Assembly: GCA_002633005.1 (NCBI GenBank)
Contig: NMRA01000633.1
Span: 7,080-36,229, forward strand
Direction: 5' to 3'
DNA from: Phoronis australis
Lineage: Eukaryota > Phoronida > Phoronidae
DNA length: 29,150 bases
Shown: positions 9,001 through 19,126 of the stretch, piece by piece
Numbering within the stretch: position 1 is the stretch's first letter
How the letters are laid out: every line of letters starts with the position of its first letter
Notes under the pieces: model-generated
Database searches by the model: none
The model's input: the letters and a program-made list of their open reading frames with translations, nothing else
Told to the model about the DNA's origin: nothing
Made by a program: the position numbers and the translations under genes

Positions 9001-9726
9001 GCCGTAATCGTTCGGGTTAACGCCCTGGGCAGTTAAATTGGCGAATCCAAAAAACCGGGGGAGGGCGGTTAACCGAGCAGTGGGCGGTTAAATCGAAAAT
9101 CCACCTAAAGTAGGGGATGGGCGGTTAACCGAACATGGGCGCTTGTTACGACAGACAACCGTCCTGGGCGGTTAATCTTACCTGGTGATCTAAATCCCGA
9201 CACAATCATACTCGGAACGCGTAGCCCTTTTCAAAGAGCTTTATCGGCACGTCGCCAAATGACTGTGAAAACGTCATAACAGCGGATGATCCCAACAAAG
9301 TTCTCTTGCCCTCAGATTAGTCATTCACTATTTAATTTACAAAATTGCTGAGTAATAGCCCCGTGTCGTCCTGCGGTGCGCAGACGACCAGTCACCACGC
9401 AGCCTCCGCTAGAATTAAAACTGTTTCAAGATGATGGTGACCCTGCTTAAGTGCGCGCGTGCAAGCTTCACGTGTTGAGGAGGTCAGACATCAAATTTAT
9501 GGTTACAGTCTCGTACTATATGTATCTGTCAAGTTCTGAGTCAGAGAGCAGTTTTAAAAATGGTTGTAATAAAAGTTTGAAAAACTTAACTCTGCTGTTT
9601 TTTTTGTGTTTGGGATCTTATAGTCGACACTCCGTTACTCAATGACACTTTCAGCATATGGTTCTGCGGCTAGCTGTCTTATCTCGACAGCCCGGCATTG
9701 CTCTCTTGCCGTTGCGCCAAACATGC
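9001..9726 (+). mobile_element. TTAACCGCCC element, copy 3
   Basis: This opens with CCGTAATCGTTCGGGTTAACGCCC, then GGGCGGTTAA motifs, and continues through about 500 bp that are reverse complementary to 8200-8640. The same body (CAGCGGAT..TCCCAACA, TTTACAAAATTG.(T)GAGTA, GCGCAGACGAC, CACGTGTTG, TATGGTTACAGTC, CTGAGTCAGAGAGCA, GTTTGAAAAACT) recurs diverged at 21855-22330 in the same orientation. No transposase is encoded; the 64-codon frame at 9451-9645 is not conserved in the relative. It is probably a non-autonomous DNA element of about 0.7 kb. Confidence 0.65.
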
Positions 9727-9727
9727 N
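9727..9727. other. Ambiguous base (N)
   Basis: A single N lies at the junction of the element and the minisatellite. It may mark an assembly join rather than one uncertain base. Confidence 0.95.
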
Positions 9728-9730
9728 CCC

Positions 9731-9868
9731 AATACTGACTACCCCACACGTGATACTGACAACCTCACGTACGATACTGACTACCCCACACACGATACTG
9801 ACTGCCCCCCACAGGATACTTCAGACTACCCCACACATGATACTGACAACCCACACAGGATACTGACA
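9731..9868 (+). repeat. 21-bp minisatellite, right part
   Basis: About six to seven imperfect units of GATACTGACTACCCCACACAC type, with one internal insertion near 9820. The two overlapping open frames here simply translate the repeat. Confidence 0.8.
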
Positions 9869-10299
9869 GTAATCTCACAATGTAATACAAACATACTCTC
9901 AGAGAATCAATAAAGCTACACAAACAATACACAGCTGATACACTGGTTGGATAAGGTCAATATGATCACCTACTTAGTTGCAAGTAGTTAAGATTTGAAA
10001 TCTATAGAAAATCAGCAGGCTTTGCACAGTAGATTAATTGCATATTGTATGCTTAATGGCAAAATACAAAGAATGTCCTAAGATGCCAGGACAAGACAAG
10101 ACATAGAAATTGTCTAGATTTATGCTGTCTTTGGCTGACCATTGAGCTATACCAGGTCTGACTGTTGATGAACCATGTCCAAGTACTGCAGGTAACAAGT
10201 GTACATGACCTGACCTTGTCAAAAACAATAACCAGCAATCAGTTGGAAACATACAGTGGTGGTTAAACTTTAGTAGAGCTGTTCATCTGAACCAGAGGT

Positions 10300-10398
10300 T
10301 CTATGATGCAGCCTAGCATTTGAGGCCCTATAGTCAACAGCCTGTGATGCATTTGAGGTTCTATAGTCAACAGTCAGTTATGTAGCCTAGCATTTGAG
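10300..10398 (+). repeat. About 48-bp degenerate tandem
   Basis: Repeated CATTTGAGG..CTATAGTCAACAG blocks, about two full units. The equivalent in the second duplication copy is at about 12390-12490. Confidence 0.6.
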
Positions 10399-11697
10399 TT
10401 TGAAGCGAACACAATTCTGTGCACACAGTCCACAAGATGTGTAGGAGAAAAAACGTATTTGTAAAGGAAATATGTGGGTTTTCCACAAAAATGTACAATT
10501 TCATCAAATTCATAAAATAAATGTGCCAAATGAAAGTTTCTTGTGAATTACAATAGGATATATTAACCGATTGGATGATTAATCCAATAAAGAAACAATT
10601 ATGCCTTTACACTGGCTGAAATGAACTCGAGACAGGATATCACAGTATTCTTATGTAGTATGTAGGATAACATGAACTCTTTTGCATCATCGCGGCAATA
10701 TCTTGTTGCCCTGTGGTTTGGCTTGTCGTTATATGACGTCACATGTATGCCAAGCACGGTACCCAAGCCGCTTAAGTGACAAGATTATCTGTGAAAGTGT
10801 GAAATAACCAGTAACATTTTATGTCATAATAAATTGATAAGAATTTTCAGTTTGCAAAATATACAAGTTAAAGCACTGAACCATTCAATAATATCAAAAG
10901 TTTGTCAGAAACTTAGAAACATCCATTGGGAATCTAAAAATTCTAAATATTCCCTGAACAACAAGGTGCCGTTTTAGCTTAGGTGAATTTCTTAGTTTTC
11001 TTCTATTTTCATGTCTTAGCTTCTAGACTTCTTTTGATCACACCATTGGGAAAGAATTACGAAAACTGCTGATTTGCAGAATTTGAAATAAGGACTGTAT
11101 CGCAAAAAAAACAGATTTTATGCTATCGTGATGACCAGAAGGGATGGAGAGTTGATGGACCCTGCGAGCAGACAATTACCTCGGCAAAAAACACTTACTC
11201 GATATTGGGTCACAATTTCTTATAAAGACCTTAGCTCTCAGTGTACATTAGATACTGTATGCATTCACATGTTTTCGTTGGATTTAAATTAGATTTTTGG
11301 CTGATTTTGTTGGCTGGGTTAAGCTGTTTAGCTTGACCGATTTATGATGATCCAGATTGAAATTTCAGAGTTTTCATCAGCAAATCTTTTCTATTTTTAG
11401 TAAAACTGCTTTTTCAGGAACGATGTCTTGGATTAATGATTTAGGTGACCCAAATTAACAACCTCAATCAAACGTGGCATTGCACATATGAATTTACTTC
11501 ACCAGGAGACTACTCACCAACCGTGAAATACGGCTTCTACCATTGTATACGACCTCCACCGTGGTAAACAGATTGGCTCTACTTTACCCTATTTCATAAT
11601 TGACAACGAGACGTATACAATATCCATATTTTCACATATGGGATTTTAATACATATATCCCACATACATAAGAATACTACTGTCATATCCTAATATG

Positions 11698-11768
11698 AAT
11701 TCATTTCATCTGGGAATATCTCAACGAGACCAAAGTTTGATTTTAGACATTCCCAGATGAAATGAATT
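11698..11768. repeat. Long hairpin with 20-bp perfect stem
   Basis: The arms 11698-11717 (AATTCATTTCATCTGGGAAT) and 11749-11768 are exact reverse complements separated by a 31-nt loop. Outside the perfect stem, imperfect pairing continues from about 11658 (ATCCCACATACATAAGAATA) to about 11813 (TATGTGAGTGGGAT), making a foldback of about 155 bp. The duplicate at 13789-13859 keeps the stem with one mismatch. It could be a MITE or a hairpin RNA. Confidence 0.75.
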
Positions 11769-12064
11769 TGAGATGGGATATTGTAGCAATACTCCTATGT
11801 GAGTGGGATAGCCTATTTACAGGGACATCTACACACAGACTTACCCCAGAACAAGTTACTGCTAAAACAAGTTGTCGCTAGGTTTGAGGGCTATGCGGAT
11901 GCTATTTAAACTTGTGCAACTCCCCCCACTTGCAACAGTCTCGTCCACACACAGACTTAACCTAGAACAACTTGTACAGGTTGACACAGCCCAGTTTTTA
12001 TGGTAATTGACTTTAAATTAGTGTTCCTCAATAAGGTCCTACATAACTGTAACTGGTGATACAA

Positions 12065-12195
12065 CTTGCTTGAAGATGACAATTTGTGTTTGTGTTTGTG
12101 TTTGTGCCTTACTTGAAGATGACAGTTTGTGTTTGTGCCTTGGTTGAAGATGACAGTTCGTGTTTGTGCCTTGCTTAAAGATGACAGTTTCTTTA
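12065..12195 (+). repeat. GATGACAGTTTGTG tandem, copy A
   Basis: About four units of roughly 31 bp built from GAAGATGACAGTTTGTGTTTG and TGCCTTGCTT, with a variable number of internal TGTGTT steps. The copy B equivalent is 14157-14284 and differs in the internal step number. Confidence 0.75.
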
Positions 12196-12219
12196 TCGCA
12201 GGCTACCAGCAATTTACAT

Positions 12220-12220
12220 N
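12220..12220. other. Single N at duplication junction
   Basis: The N falls exactly between the last base of copy A and the first base of copy B, as expected if two overlapping or allelic contigs were abutted. Confidence 0.95.
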
Positions 12221-14310
12221 TTGGCTGACCATTGAGCTACACCAGGTCACTGACTGTTGATGAACCATGTCCAAGTACTGCAAGTAACAAGTGTACATGA
12301 CCTGACCTTGTCAAAAACAATAACCAGCAATCAGTTGGAAACATACAGTGGTGGTTAGGCTTTAGTAGAGCTGTTCATCTGAATCAGAGGTTCTATGATG
12401 CAGTCTTGCATTTGAGGCCCTATAGTCAACAGCCTGTGATGCATTTGAGGTTCTATAGTCAACAGCCAGTTATGCAGCCTAGCATTTGAGTTTGAAGCGA
12501 ACACAATTCTGTGCACACAGTCCACAAGATGTGTAGGAGAAAAGACGTATTTGTAAAGGAAATATATGGGTTTTCCACAAAAATGTACAATTTCATCAAA
12601 TTTATAAAATAAATGTGCCAAATGAAAGTTTCTCGTGAATTACAATAGGATATATTAACTGATTGGATGATCAATCCAATAAAGAAACAATTCTGCCCTT
12701 ACACTGGCTGAAATGAACTCGAGATAGGATATCACAGTAGTATTCTTATGTAGTATGTAGGATAACATGAACTCATTTGCATCATCGCGGCAATATCTTG
12801 TTGCCCTGTGGTTTGGCTTGTCGTTATAAGACGTCACATGTATGCCAAGCACGGTACCCAAGCCGCTTAAGTGATAAGATTATCTGTGAAAGTGTGAAAT
12901 AACCAGTAACATTTTATGTCATAATAAATTGATCAGAATTTTCAGTTTGCAAAATATACAAGTTAAAGCACTGAACCATTCAATAATATCAAAAGTTTGT
13001 CAGAAACTTAGAAACATCCATTGGGGAATCTAAACATTCAAAAAATTCCCTGAACAGCAAGGCGCCGTTTTAGCTTAGGTGAATTTCTTAGTTTTCCTCT
13101 ATTTTCATGTCTTAGCTTCTAGACTTCTTTTGATCACACCATTGGGAAAGAATTACGAAAACTGCTGATTTGCATAATTTGAAATAAGGACTGTATCGCA
13201 AAAAAACAGATTTTATGCTATCGTGATGACCAGATGGATGGAGAGTTGATGGACCCTGCGAGCAGACAATTACCTCGGCAAAAAACACTTACTCGATATT
13301 GGGTCACAATTTCTTATAAAGACCTTAGCTTTCAGTGTACATTAGATACTGTATGCATTCACATGTTTTCGTTGGATTTAAATTAGATTTTTGGCTGATT
13401 TTGTTGGCTGGGTTAAGCTGTTTAGCTTGACTGATTTATGATGATCCAGACTGAAACTTCAGAGTTTTCATCAGCAAATCTTTTCTATTTTTAGTAAAAC
13501 TGCTTTTCAGGAACGATGGCTTGGATTAATGATTTAGGTGACCCAAATTAACAACCTCAATCAAACGTGGCGTTGCACATATGAATTTACTTCACCAGGA
13601 GACTACTCACCAACCGTGAAATACGGCTTCTACCATTGCATACGACCTCCACCGTGGTAAACAGATTGGCTCTACTTTACCCTATTTCATAATTGACAAC
13701 GAGACGTATACAATATCCATATTTTCACATATGGGATTAATACATATATCCCACATACATAAGAATACTACTGTCATATCCTATCAAGAATTCATTTCAT
13801 CTGGGAATATCTCAACGAGACCAAAGTTTGATTTTAGACATTCTCAGATGAAATGAATTTGAGATGGGATATTGTAGCAATACTCCTATGTGAGTGGGAT
13901 AGCCTATTTACAGCGACATCCACACACAGACTTGCCCCAGAACAAGTTACTGCTAAAACAAGTTGTCGCTAGGTTTGAGGGCTATGCGGATGCTATTTAA
14001 ACTTGTGCAACTCCCCCCACTTGCGACAGTCTCGTCCACAAACAGACTTAACCTAGAACAACTTGTACAGGTTGACACAGCCCAGTTTCTATGGTAATTG
14101 ACTTTAAATTAATGTTCCTCATTAAGGTCCTACATAACTGTAACTGGTGATACAACTTGCTTGAAGATGACAGTTTGTGTTTGTGTTTGTGCCTTACTTG
14201 AAGATGACAGTTTGTGTTTGTGTTTGCGCCTTGGTTGAAGATGACAGTTTGTGCTTGTGCCTTGCTTAAAGATGACAGTTTCCTTATTGCAGGCTACCAG
14301 CAATTTACAT
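12221..14310 (+). repeat. 2.1-kb direct duplication, copy B
   Basis: This matches copy A from first to last base, then unique sequence begins at 14311. Small differences are spread evenly (for example CATTCTCAG for CATTCCCAG in the hairpin arm, AGACGTCA for TGACGTCA). That is the pattern of allelic divergence or of a fairly recent duplication. No gene is present in it; the minus-strand frames 12355-12861 are also open only in pieces in copy A. Confidence 0.9.
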
Positions 14311-14826
14311 AAGAATTATAATATTATATGATATAATTTTGATTGGTATAGGAAAAGTATACGAAATACTCCAACATGCAAAATTGGTTCAATACACAAC
14401 ACTTGTCGTTATTTAAGCTATCTTTATTCCATTCCGTTGGTATCCTCGGAACAAAGTTCAACACTCAACAAAACATTGGTAAAGCAACTGACCAAGAGAC
14501 ATGATTAAAAGACACACAATATTTCAAAACATACTTGTTTCATTCTCATGTGGAAATAAAATGACACAAATATTCCATCCAAAAAATTTCATGCTTTTGC
14601 AGTTTTGATCAACCCGAAGAATAATTTTTGCAAACAAATTAAGAAGTAAATGCGATGATACGAGGTCCTCCTACTGTACTTACACTCGTTGGTGCAACCC
14701 CACGCTTTAGAGGTATTTGGGTACACTCCAGGCACGTTGCTGGATAGTTGTTTACCATAACTAGTTTACAATTTATTGACTTCTACTAAAACAACAATTG
14801 CAGTTCATGGTTCATGGCCAGTGAGA
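14311..14826. other. Intergenic, no recognised feature
   Basis: AT-rich sequence beginning with an ATTATAATATTATATGAT stretch. Nothing is recognised. Confidence 0.5.
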
Positions 14827-14952
14827 TTTGAATATTTAATATACAGGTATTTGAATATTTAATGTACAGGTATTTGAATATTTAATGTACAGGTATTTGA
14901 ATATTTAATGTACAGGTATTTGAATATTTAATGTACAGGTATTTGAATATTT
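14827..14952 (+). repeat. 23-bp minisatellite
   Basis: Five full units beginning TTTGAATATTTAATGTACAGG, plus an 11-bp partial unit. The first unit has one substitution (ATATAC for ATGTAC) and the others are identical. Confidence 0.95.
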
Positions 14953-15019
14953 TTAAGCGTGGCTATCGTGTGACCAAGTGCATTTTGTTGGACTGTGGTA
15001 AAATGATGCGATGTGCTAC

Positions 15020-15490
15020 TTGTCTGTCGTGCAGTGCAGTGACTGGGCTAGTGACGGGGCACAAGCTGAAGGGTAACAGTGGATGGTTTGGTCTTTCGTG
15101 CAGTGCAGTGACTGGGCTAGTGACAGTACAAGCTGAAGGGTAGCAGTCTATGGTTCGGTCTGTCATGCAGTGCAGTCACTGGGCTAGTGACTGAGTACAA
15201 GCTGTCATGCATTGCAATGACTGGACTGGTGACTGAGTACAAGCTGGAGGGCAACAGTCCAGGTTCGTTCGTCTCTGTCATTCAGCAAAGTGTCTGGGCT
15301 GGTGGCTGAGTACAATCTGAAGGACAATAGCGGATGGTATGGTCTCTGTCATGCAGTGCTGTGCAGTGTCTGGGCTGGTGGCTAAGTACAAGTTGAAGGG
15401 CAACACCCCAATTGGCTAATGGTCTCTGTCATGCAGTGAAGTGTCTGGGCTGGTGACTGAATACAAGATGAATGGCAACAGCCCATGGTT
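15020..15490 (+). repeat. 67-85 bp degenerate tandem repeat
   Basis: Seven or so units containing CTGTCATGCAGTGCAGTG, ACTGGGCTAGTGACTGAGTA, CAAGCTGAAGGGCAACAG and a TGGATGGTTTGGT tail. One unit is shortened to about 45 bp. Short open frames on both strands arise only from the repeat. Confidence 0.9.
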
Positions 15491-15684
15491 TGACTTATTT
15501 TCGTTGTGGATGGGTTTGTGGCTGTTTGTTTTAAAAGTATTATGAAGTCATTATCTTACAATATCAAATGGTTCTCAACTAGTTCCTTTTGGGGTTCAGA
15601 TAAGTCAGAGGATCCTAGATTTGGCAGGAGCTGGCAGTGACTGAGTCCAGGTTCAGGAGTGAGCTTGACCCAGCTGCACTGAGC

Positions 15685-15935
15685 ATGGCCTCAATGTACA
15701 TTATATGTGAGCATTGTCTCTGTGTATGCTAAATGTGAGCATGATATCAGTGTGCACTAAATGTGAGCTCGGTCTCAGTGTACGCTAAATTTGAGCAGAT
15801 GTACGCTACATGTTTTGGTCTCGGTGTGTGCTACATGTTTTGGTCTCGGTGTGTGCTACATGTTTTGGTCTCGGTGTGTGCTACATGTTAGCATGGTCAC
15901 AGTGTATCTAAATGTGAGCATGGTCTCGGCACATG
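15685..15935 (+). repeat. 22-26 bp tandem repeats
   Basis: Degenerate GTCTCAGTGTACGCTAAATGTGAGC units surround three identical 25-bp units built on GCTACATGTTTTGGTCTCGG (about 15804-15885). The middle block is a derived, freshly amplified version of the flanking unit. Confidence 0.85.
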
Positions 15936-16053
15936 CTGTTCTAGGACTTTTCACTAATTCAAGCACATTCTAGACCTCTCCGGAATCTACCCAATCATTC
16001 TACAAACATATACAACGCTCTAGAGTGTTCCTGATTACATTAATCACATCTAG

Positions 16054-16073
16054 AGAATCTTCTAGAATGTTCC
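16054..16073. promoter_or_regulatory. Perfect four-unit heat shock element
   Basis: AGAATCTTCTAGAATGTTCC is four contiguous alternating nGAAn/nTTCn pentamers, the consensus bound by trimeric HSF. A weaker related sequence, TCTAGAGTGTTCC, lies about 45 bp upstream (about 16019-16031), and a further ATTCTAGA at about 15968. No TATA box or heat shock gene was recognised next to it, so regulatory function is unproven. Confidence 0.45.
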
Positions 16074-16075
16074 AC

Positions 16076-16980
16076 ACTATTCTTTGGTAAGCGAATTACA
16101 TCATCACTGTTCTGACCTCAAAGGTCATGCCAATCAAGAACTATCTACTAAAACACAAACAGAACAATAGAACAAAATAATAAACCTAACAGTGTCAGTC
16201 CACTTCTGCCATACTCTTTACTAAATGTTGCGAGATGGTACTTTCGTCAGAAATTTTTAAAAAGAGATTTTTGACGATCTTTCTTGTTCCATGCCTCTCT
16301 AAGAAAAATGTGGAAATGACCGCGTCCTACTGAAATTCACTATCCTGCCCCATAGTCTTTGTTGGACAGGCATCCAGTGCCATCAACAGATCTCAATTGT
16401 AAGGGCTGTTTGAATCTACTGACATGAACAATGTTAACACCTTGCCTGGTACCAGGATGCCCACTAATTTCTATTGCTGTGCGGTGGGGTGTACTAATGG
16501 CTTATAGAAAAGGCAAACCTCTTGAAATATCCCTGGATGAAAGACATCATGTCCTGTACAATTCCTAATTCTGCTAAGAAGAATCCATGGCTGCAGTCAG
16601 TTGGGCTGCAACTAATGAAGTGGAGAATTTCGATCCCAGTCCATGTGAAGAAAATAAAGTAAATTAGTGGACTTATTAACCTATTCAAACAGTGGGAGGA
16701 GACTGACTGTGAGATTTATTCCTCTGTTTTAAATGAAGGAACCACTATGTTAGTAATTGAATTTCTGTCCACCAAATGTGAGTCAGGATCAAGCCAAAGT
16801 TGCCTTTGAGCTCTCAGTGATAATGTGAAAAGTGCGCAGATTGTTACTACAACAAAAACTTTAGAGCTTCACGTTTTCTACTTTCGGGAGCTGAAAAAGG
16901 TCGGCAGATTGAAGTAAATATGTTAGTGTCTAGAATGGATGGGTCATGCGTTAGTTCAGTGGTGTATCTTAAAATTTTCC
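16076..16980. other. Intergenic, no recognised feature
   Basis: Unique-looking DNA with no motif or supported coding frame. The minus-strand frame 16494-16688 is unrecognised. Confidence 0.5.
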
Positions 16981-17052
16981 GATACCAACATTACCCCCGA
17001 TACCAACATTACCCCCGATACCAACATTACCCCCGATACCAACATTACCCCC
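16981..17052 (+). repeat. 18-bp minisatellite, four perfect units
   Basis: Four identical units of GATACCAACATTACCCCC. On the minus strand the unit reads as a hexapeptide SGVMLV in the same frame as the neighbouring 30-bp array. Confidence 0.95.
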
Positions 17053-17107
17053 GAGCTAAATTTATTGATTATGTATGGACATGCATTTACGTGCACTTTT
17101 AAGGATA

Positions 17108-17287
17108 TCTTGGTCATGTTATTTGGAGGTGGCTGATTCTTGGTCATGTTATTTGGAGGTGGCTGATTCTTGGTCATGTTATTTGGAGGTTGCTGATTCT
17201 TGGTCATGTTATTTGGAGGTGGCTGATTCTTGGTCATGTTATTTGGAGGTGGCTGATTCTTGGTCATGTTATTTGGAGGTGGCTGAT
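17108..17287 (+). repeat. 30-bp minisatellite, six units
   Basis: Six units beginning TCTTGGTCATGTTATTTGG, identical except one substitution in unit 3. On the minus strand the unit reads as the decapeptide QPPPNNMTKN. Both this array and the 18-bp array lie in one 129-codon minus-strand frame (16956-17345). Other frames are also open, so coding is not established. Confidence 0.95.
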
Positions 17288-17629
17288 TATCCGAGTATGG
17301 GCAATTAAAAGAGAAAATTTCGGTGTTGGGTAGTGTGTTGAGCATGGATAGATAACTCGGACAAGTTCGGTAGTGAACCTAAATAGTTTGAGAAAACTGA
17401 AATTGGAATGTTGGCTATTATTTTTTTTTTTCTGCAAAATTGAATAGAGATTACCATATGATAGCATTGGGTTTTTAAGCGCTTCAAAGAAAAGCCTGTT
17501 TGATGTTAAATTGTAACAATTTGCATCCCGTTTTCTACTTGCTATGAAACCTGAATGCTACACCTATGAACCTGTTGACATTTGATATGACATGCGGGAC
17601 ATTGTGTTTTATCATTACACTTTCTCTAT

Positions 17630-17690
17630 ACTTGAGTTGTCTGTTTTTACTTGAGTTGTCTGTTTTTACTTGAGGTGTCTGTTGCTTGAG
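17630..17690 (+). repeat. 19-bp minisatellite
   Basis: About three units of ACTTGAGTTGTCTGTTTTT, the last degenerate. Confidence 0.8.
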
Positions 17691-17982
17691 GTGCAACAAC
17701 AAGGAAGTTCCCCCGTCTGTCTTATCATGATATCACCTGGTCACATTTACGTCATTCTCTTGTTTGTTGAGTGTTGTGACGTTCTGCCTCCAGTGATGAA
17801 ACCATCATTCTCAGAAGGCTGTTGCTTCAGCTTTATTTAGTTGTTGTGTTTTTGGGCAATTACAATTTTCACCACCCTCTAACTTAAGAATGTCTGTCTT
17901 TTCTTCATATCAGTGAGTGTGTGACAAGTGATGTCTGGCAGTTTTAAAGTAATCAACTCAATGGGGACCAGGACATCTTTTA

Positions 17983-18050
<68 letters not shown>
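17983..18050 (+). repeat. (TG)n(TA)30 microsatellite
   Basis: Four TG steps pass into an uninterrupted run of 30 TA dinucleotides at 17991-18050. Confidence 0.97.
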
Positions 18051-18053
<3 letters not shown>

Positions 18054-18400
18054 CAGAGGTGATTGTTAGGAGTTTAAAGGCAATTGTTAGAAGTTAGATC
18101 CATTCAGGTATCTACTGTGCTGTCTCAGCTGCCTTTGTGTTAAAGATACCACATCCGTACATATTCGCCTTGAGTCAGCTCCTTTGACTTCAGGTATAAC
18201 TTTGACTTGATTGGAAGAGCTTTGTTCTGGGCTCCAGTAAAACTTTGAGCTTGTTATAGTTATCAGTTAACTGGTTCAATTTATGGTAATTAACCACAGT
18301 GTTTACTGATTTGACCTGAATGCTTGTCATCATATTGATGTCTGTTGCTGGTTTCATTAATGTTTTGCCCATCAAAATTGCCTGTTGACCTTACACAGTA
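18051..18400. other. Intergenic, no recognised feature
   Basis: No motif or coding signal recognised. Confidence 0.5.
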
Positions 18401-18450
18401 GTGTGTGCGTGCGTGCTTGCGTGCGTGTGTATGCTTGCGTGCATGTGTTT
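18401..18450 (+). repeat. GTGC-rich simple repeat
   Basis: Imperfect GTGC/GTGT tetranucleotide run (GTGTGTGCGTGCGTGCTTGC). Confidence 0.8.
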
Positions 18451-18682
18451 ATAGATGCTTGTGACAGATATTAATCAACTCTAGTGTGTAAAAGATGTGT
18501 TTTCTTATCGCACCTGTTACACCTTGATTTAGTGACTGAGCAAGAGTCAATCTCAACACTATCAGCTGTCAACAGTAACTCTTCACATGCCAGGTGTTGA
18601 TGAAGGGGGGGCTTTCCATAAGACCGATTGGCAGAGACAGGGCACTGCACTGCCAACTCAGTATTAGGTGGCTCACTTGTGT

Positions 18683-18925
18683 CTATTTTGACGTCTCACA
18701 ACTAAGGTATAGTGCAGGTATTTTGACACCTCACAACTAAGGTAGATAGTGGAGGTATTTTGACGTCTCACAACTAAGGTAGATAGTGGAGGTATTTTGA
18801 CGTCTCACAGCTAAGGTAGATAGTGTATGTATTTTGACGTCTCACAACTAAGGCAGATAGTGGAGGTATTTTGACGTGTCACAACTAAGGTAGATAGTGT
18901 AGGTATTTTGACGTCTCACAACTAT
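18683..18925 (+). repeat. 37-bp minisatellite with CRE-like core
   Basis: About six to seven units of roughly 37 bp containing GGTATTTTGACGTCTCACAA and CTAAGGTAGATAGTG. Most units keep TGACGTC, the core of an ATF/CREB site. The last unit breaks off into unique sequence. Confidence 0.9.
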
Positions 18926-19034
18926 TAGGACCGTAGTGTTGGTGTTTTGTCACTGCTGTTTGATTATGTAGTTTGCCTTGCAACTTACTAGTAGAGGGAG
19001 TGTACTGGTATTGATTTGAGTATCATTATTTTTA

Positions 19035-19062
19035 TGCGCCCACATATTTATATGTGGACGCA
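19035..19062. repeat. 28-bp palindrome at array head
   Basis: TGCGCCCACATAT on the left pairs with ATATGTGGACGCA on the right with one mismatch and almost no loop. It is followed by a CCGT simple repeat (about 19078-19095). The palindrome plus CCGTCC run appears to be the terminus of the element carrying the array at 19127-20408. Confidence 0.8.
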
Positions 19063-19126
19063 TTATGCCGTCATCTCCGTCCGTCCGTCCGTCCGGGCGG
19101 CGTCCGTCCAGCGTCCGCTGCTTTAT

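Larger units (their letters stand above)
10131..12219 (+). repeat. 2.1-kb direct duplication, copy A
   Basis: It starts TTGGCTGACCATTGAGC and ends GCAGGCTACCAGCAATTTACAT. It is nearly identical to 12221-14310, differing by scattered substitutions and small indels over the whole length. No coding frame is kept in both copies. It contains an internal tandem of about 48 bp (10300-10398), a strong hairpin (11698-11768) and a 30-bp-scale tandem (12065-12195). Only the left copy has a TGACGTCA CRE (about 10735); in copy B it is AGACGTCA. Confidence 0.9.
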
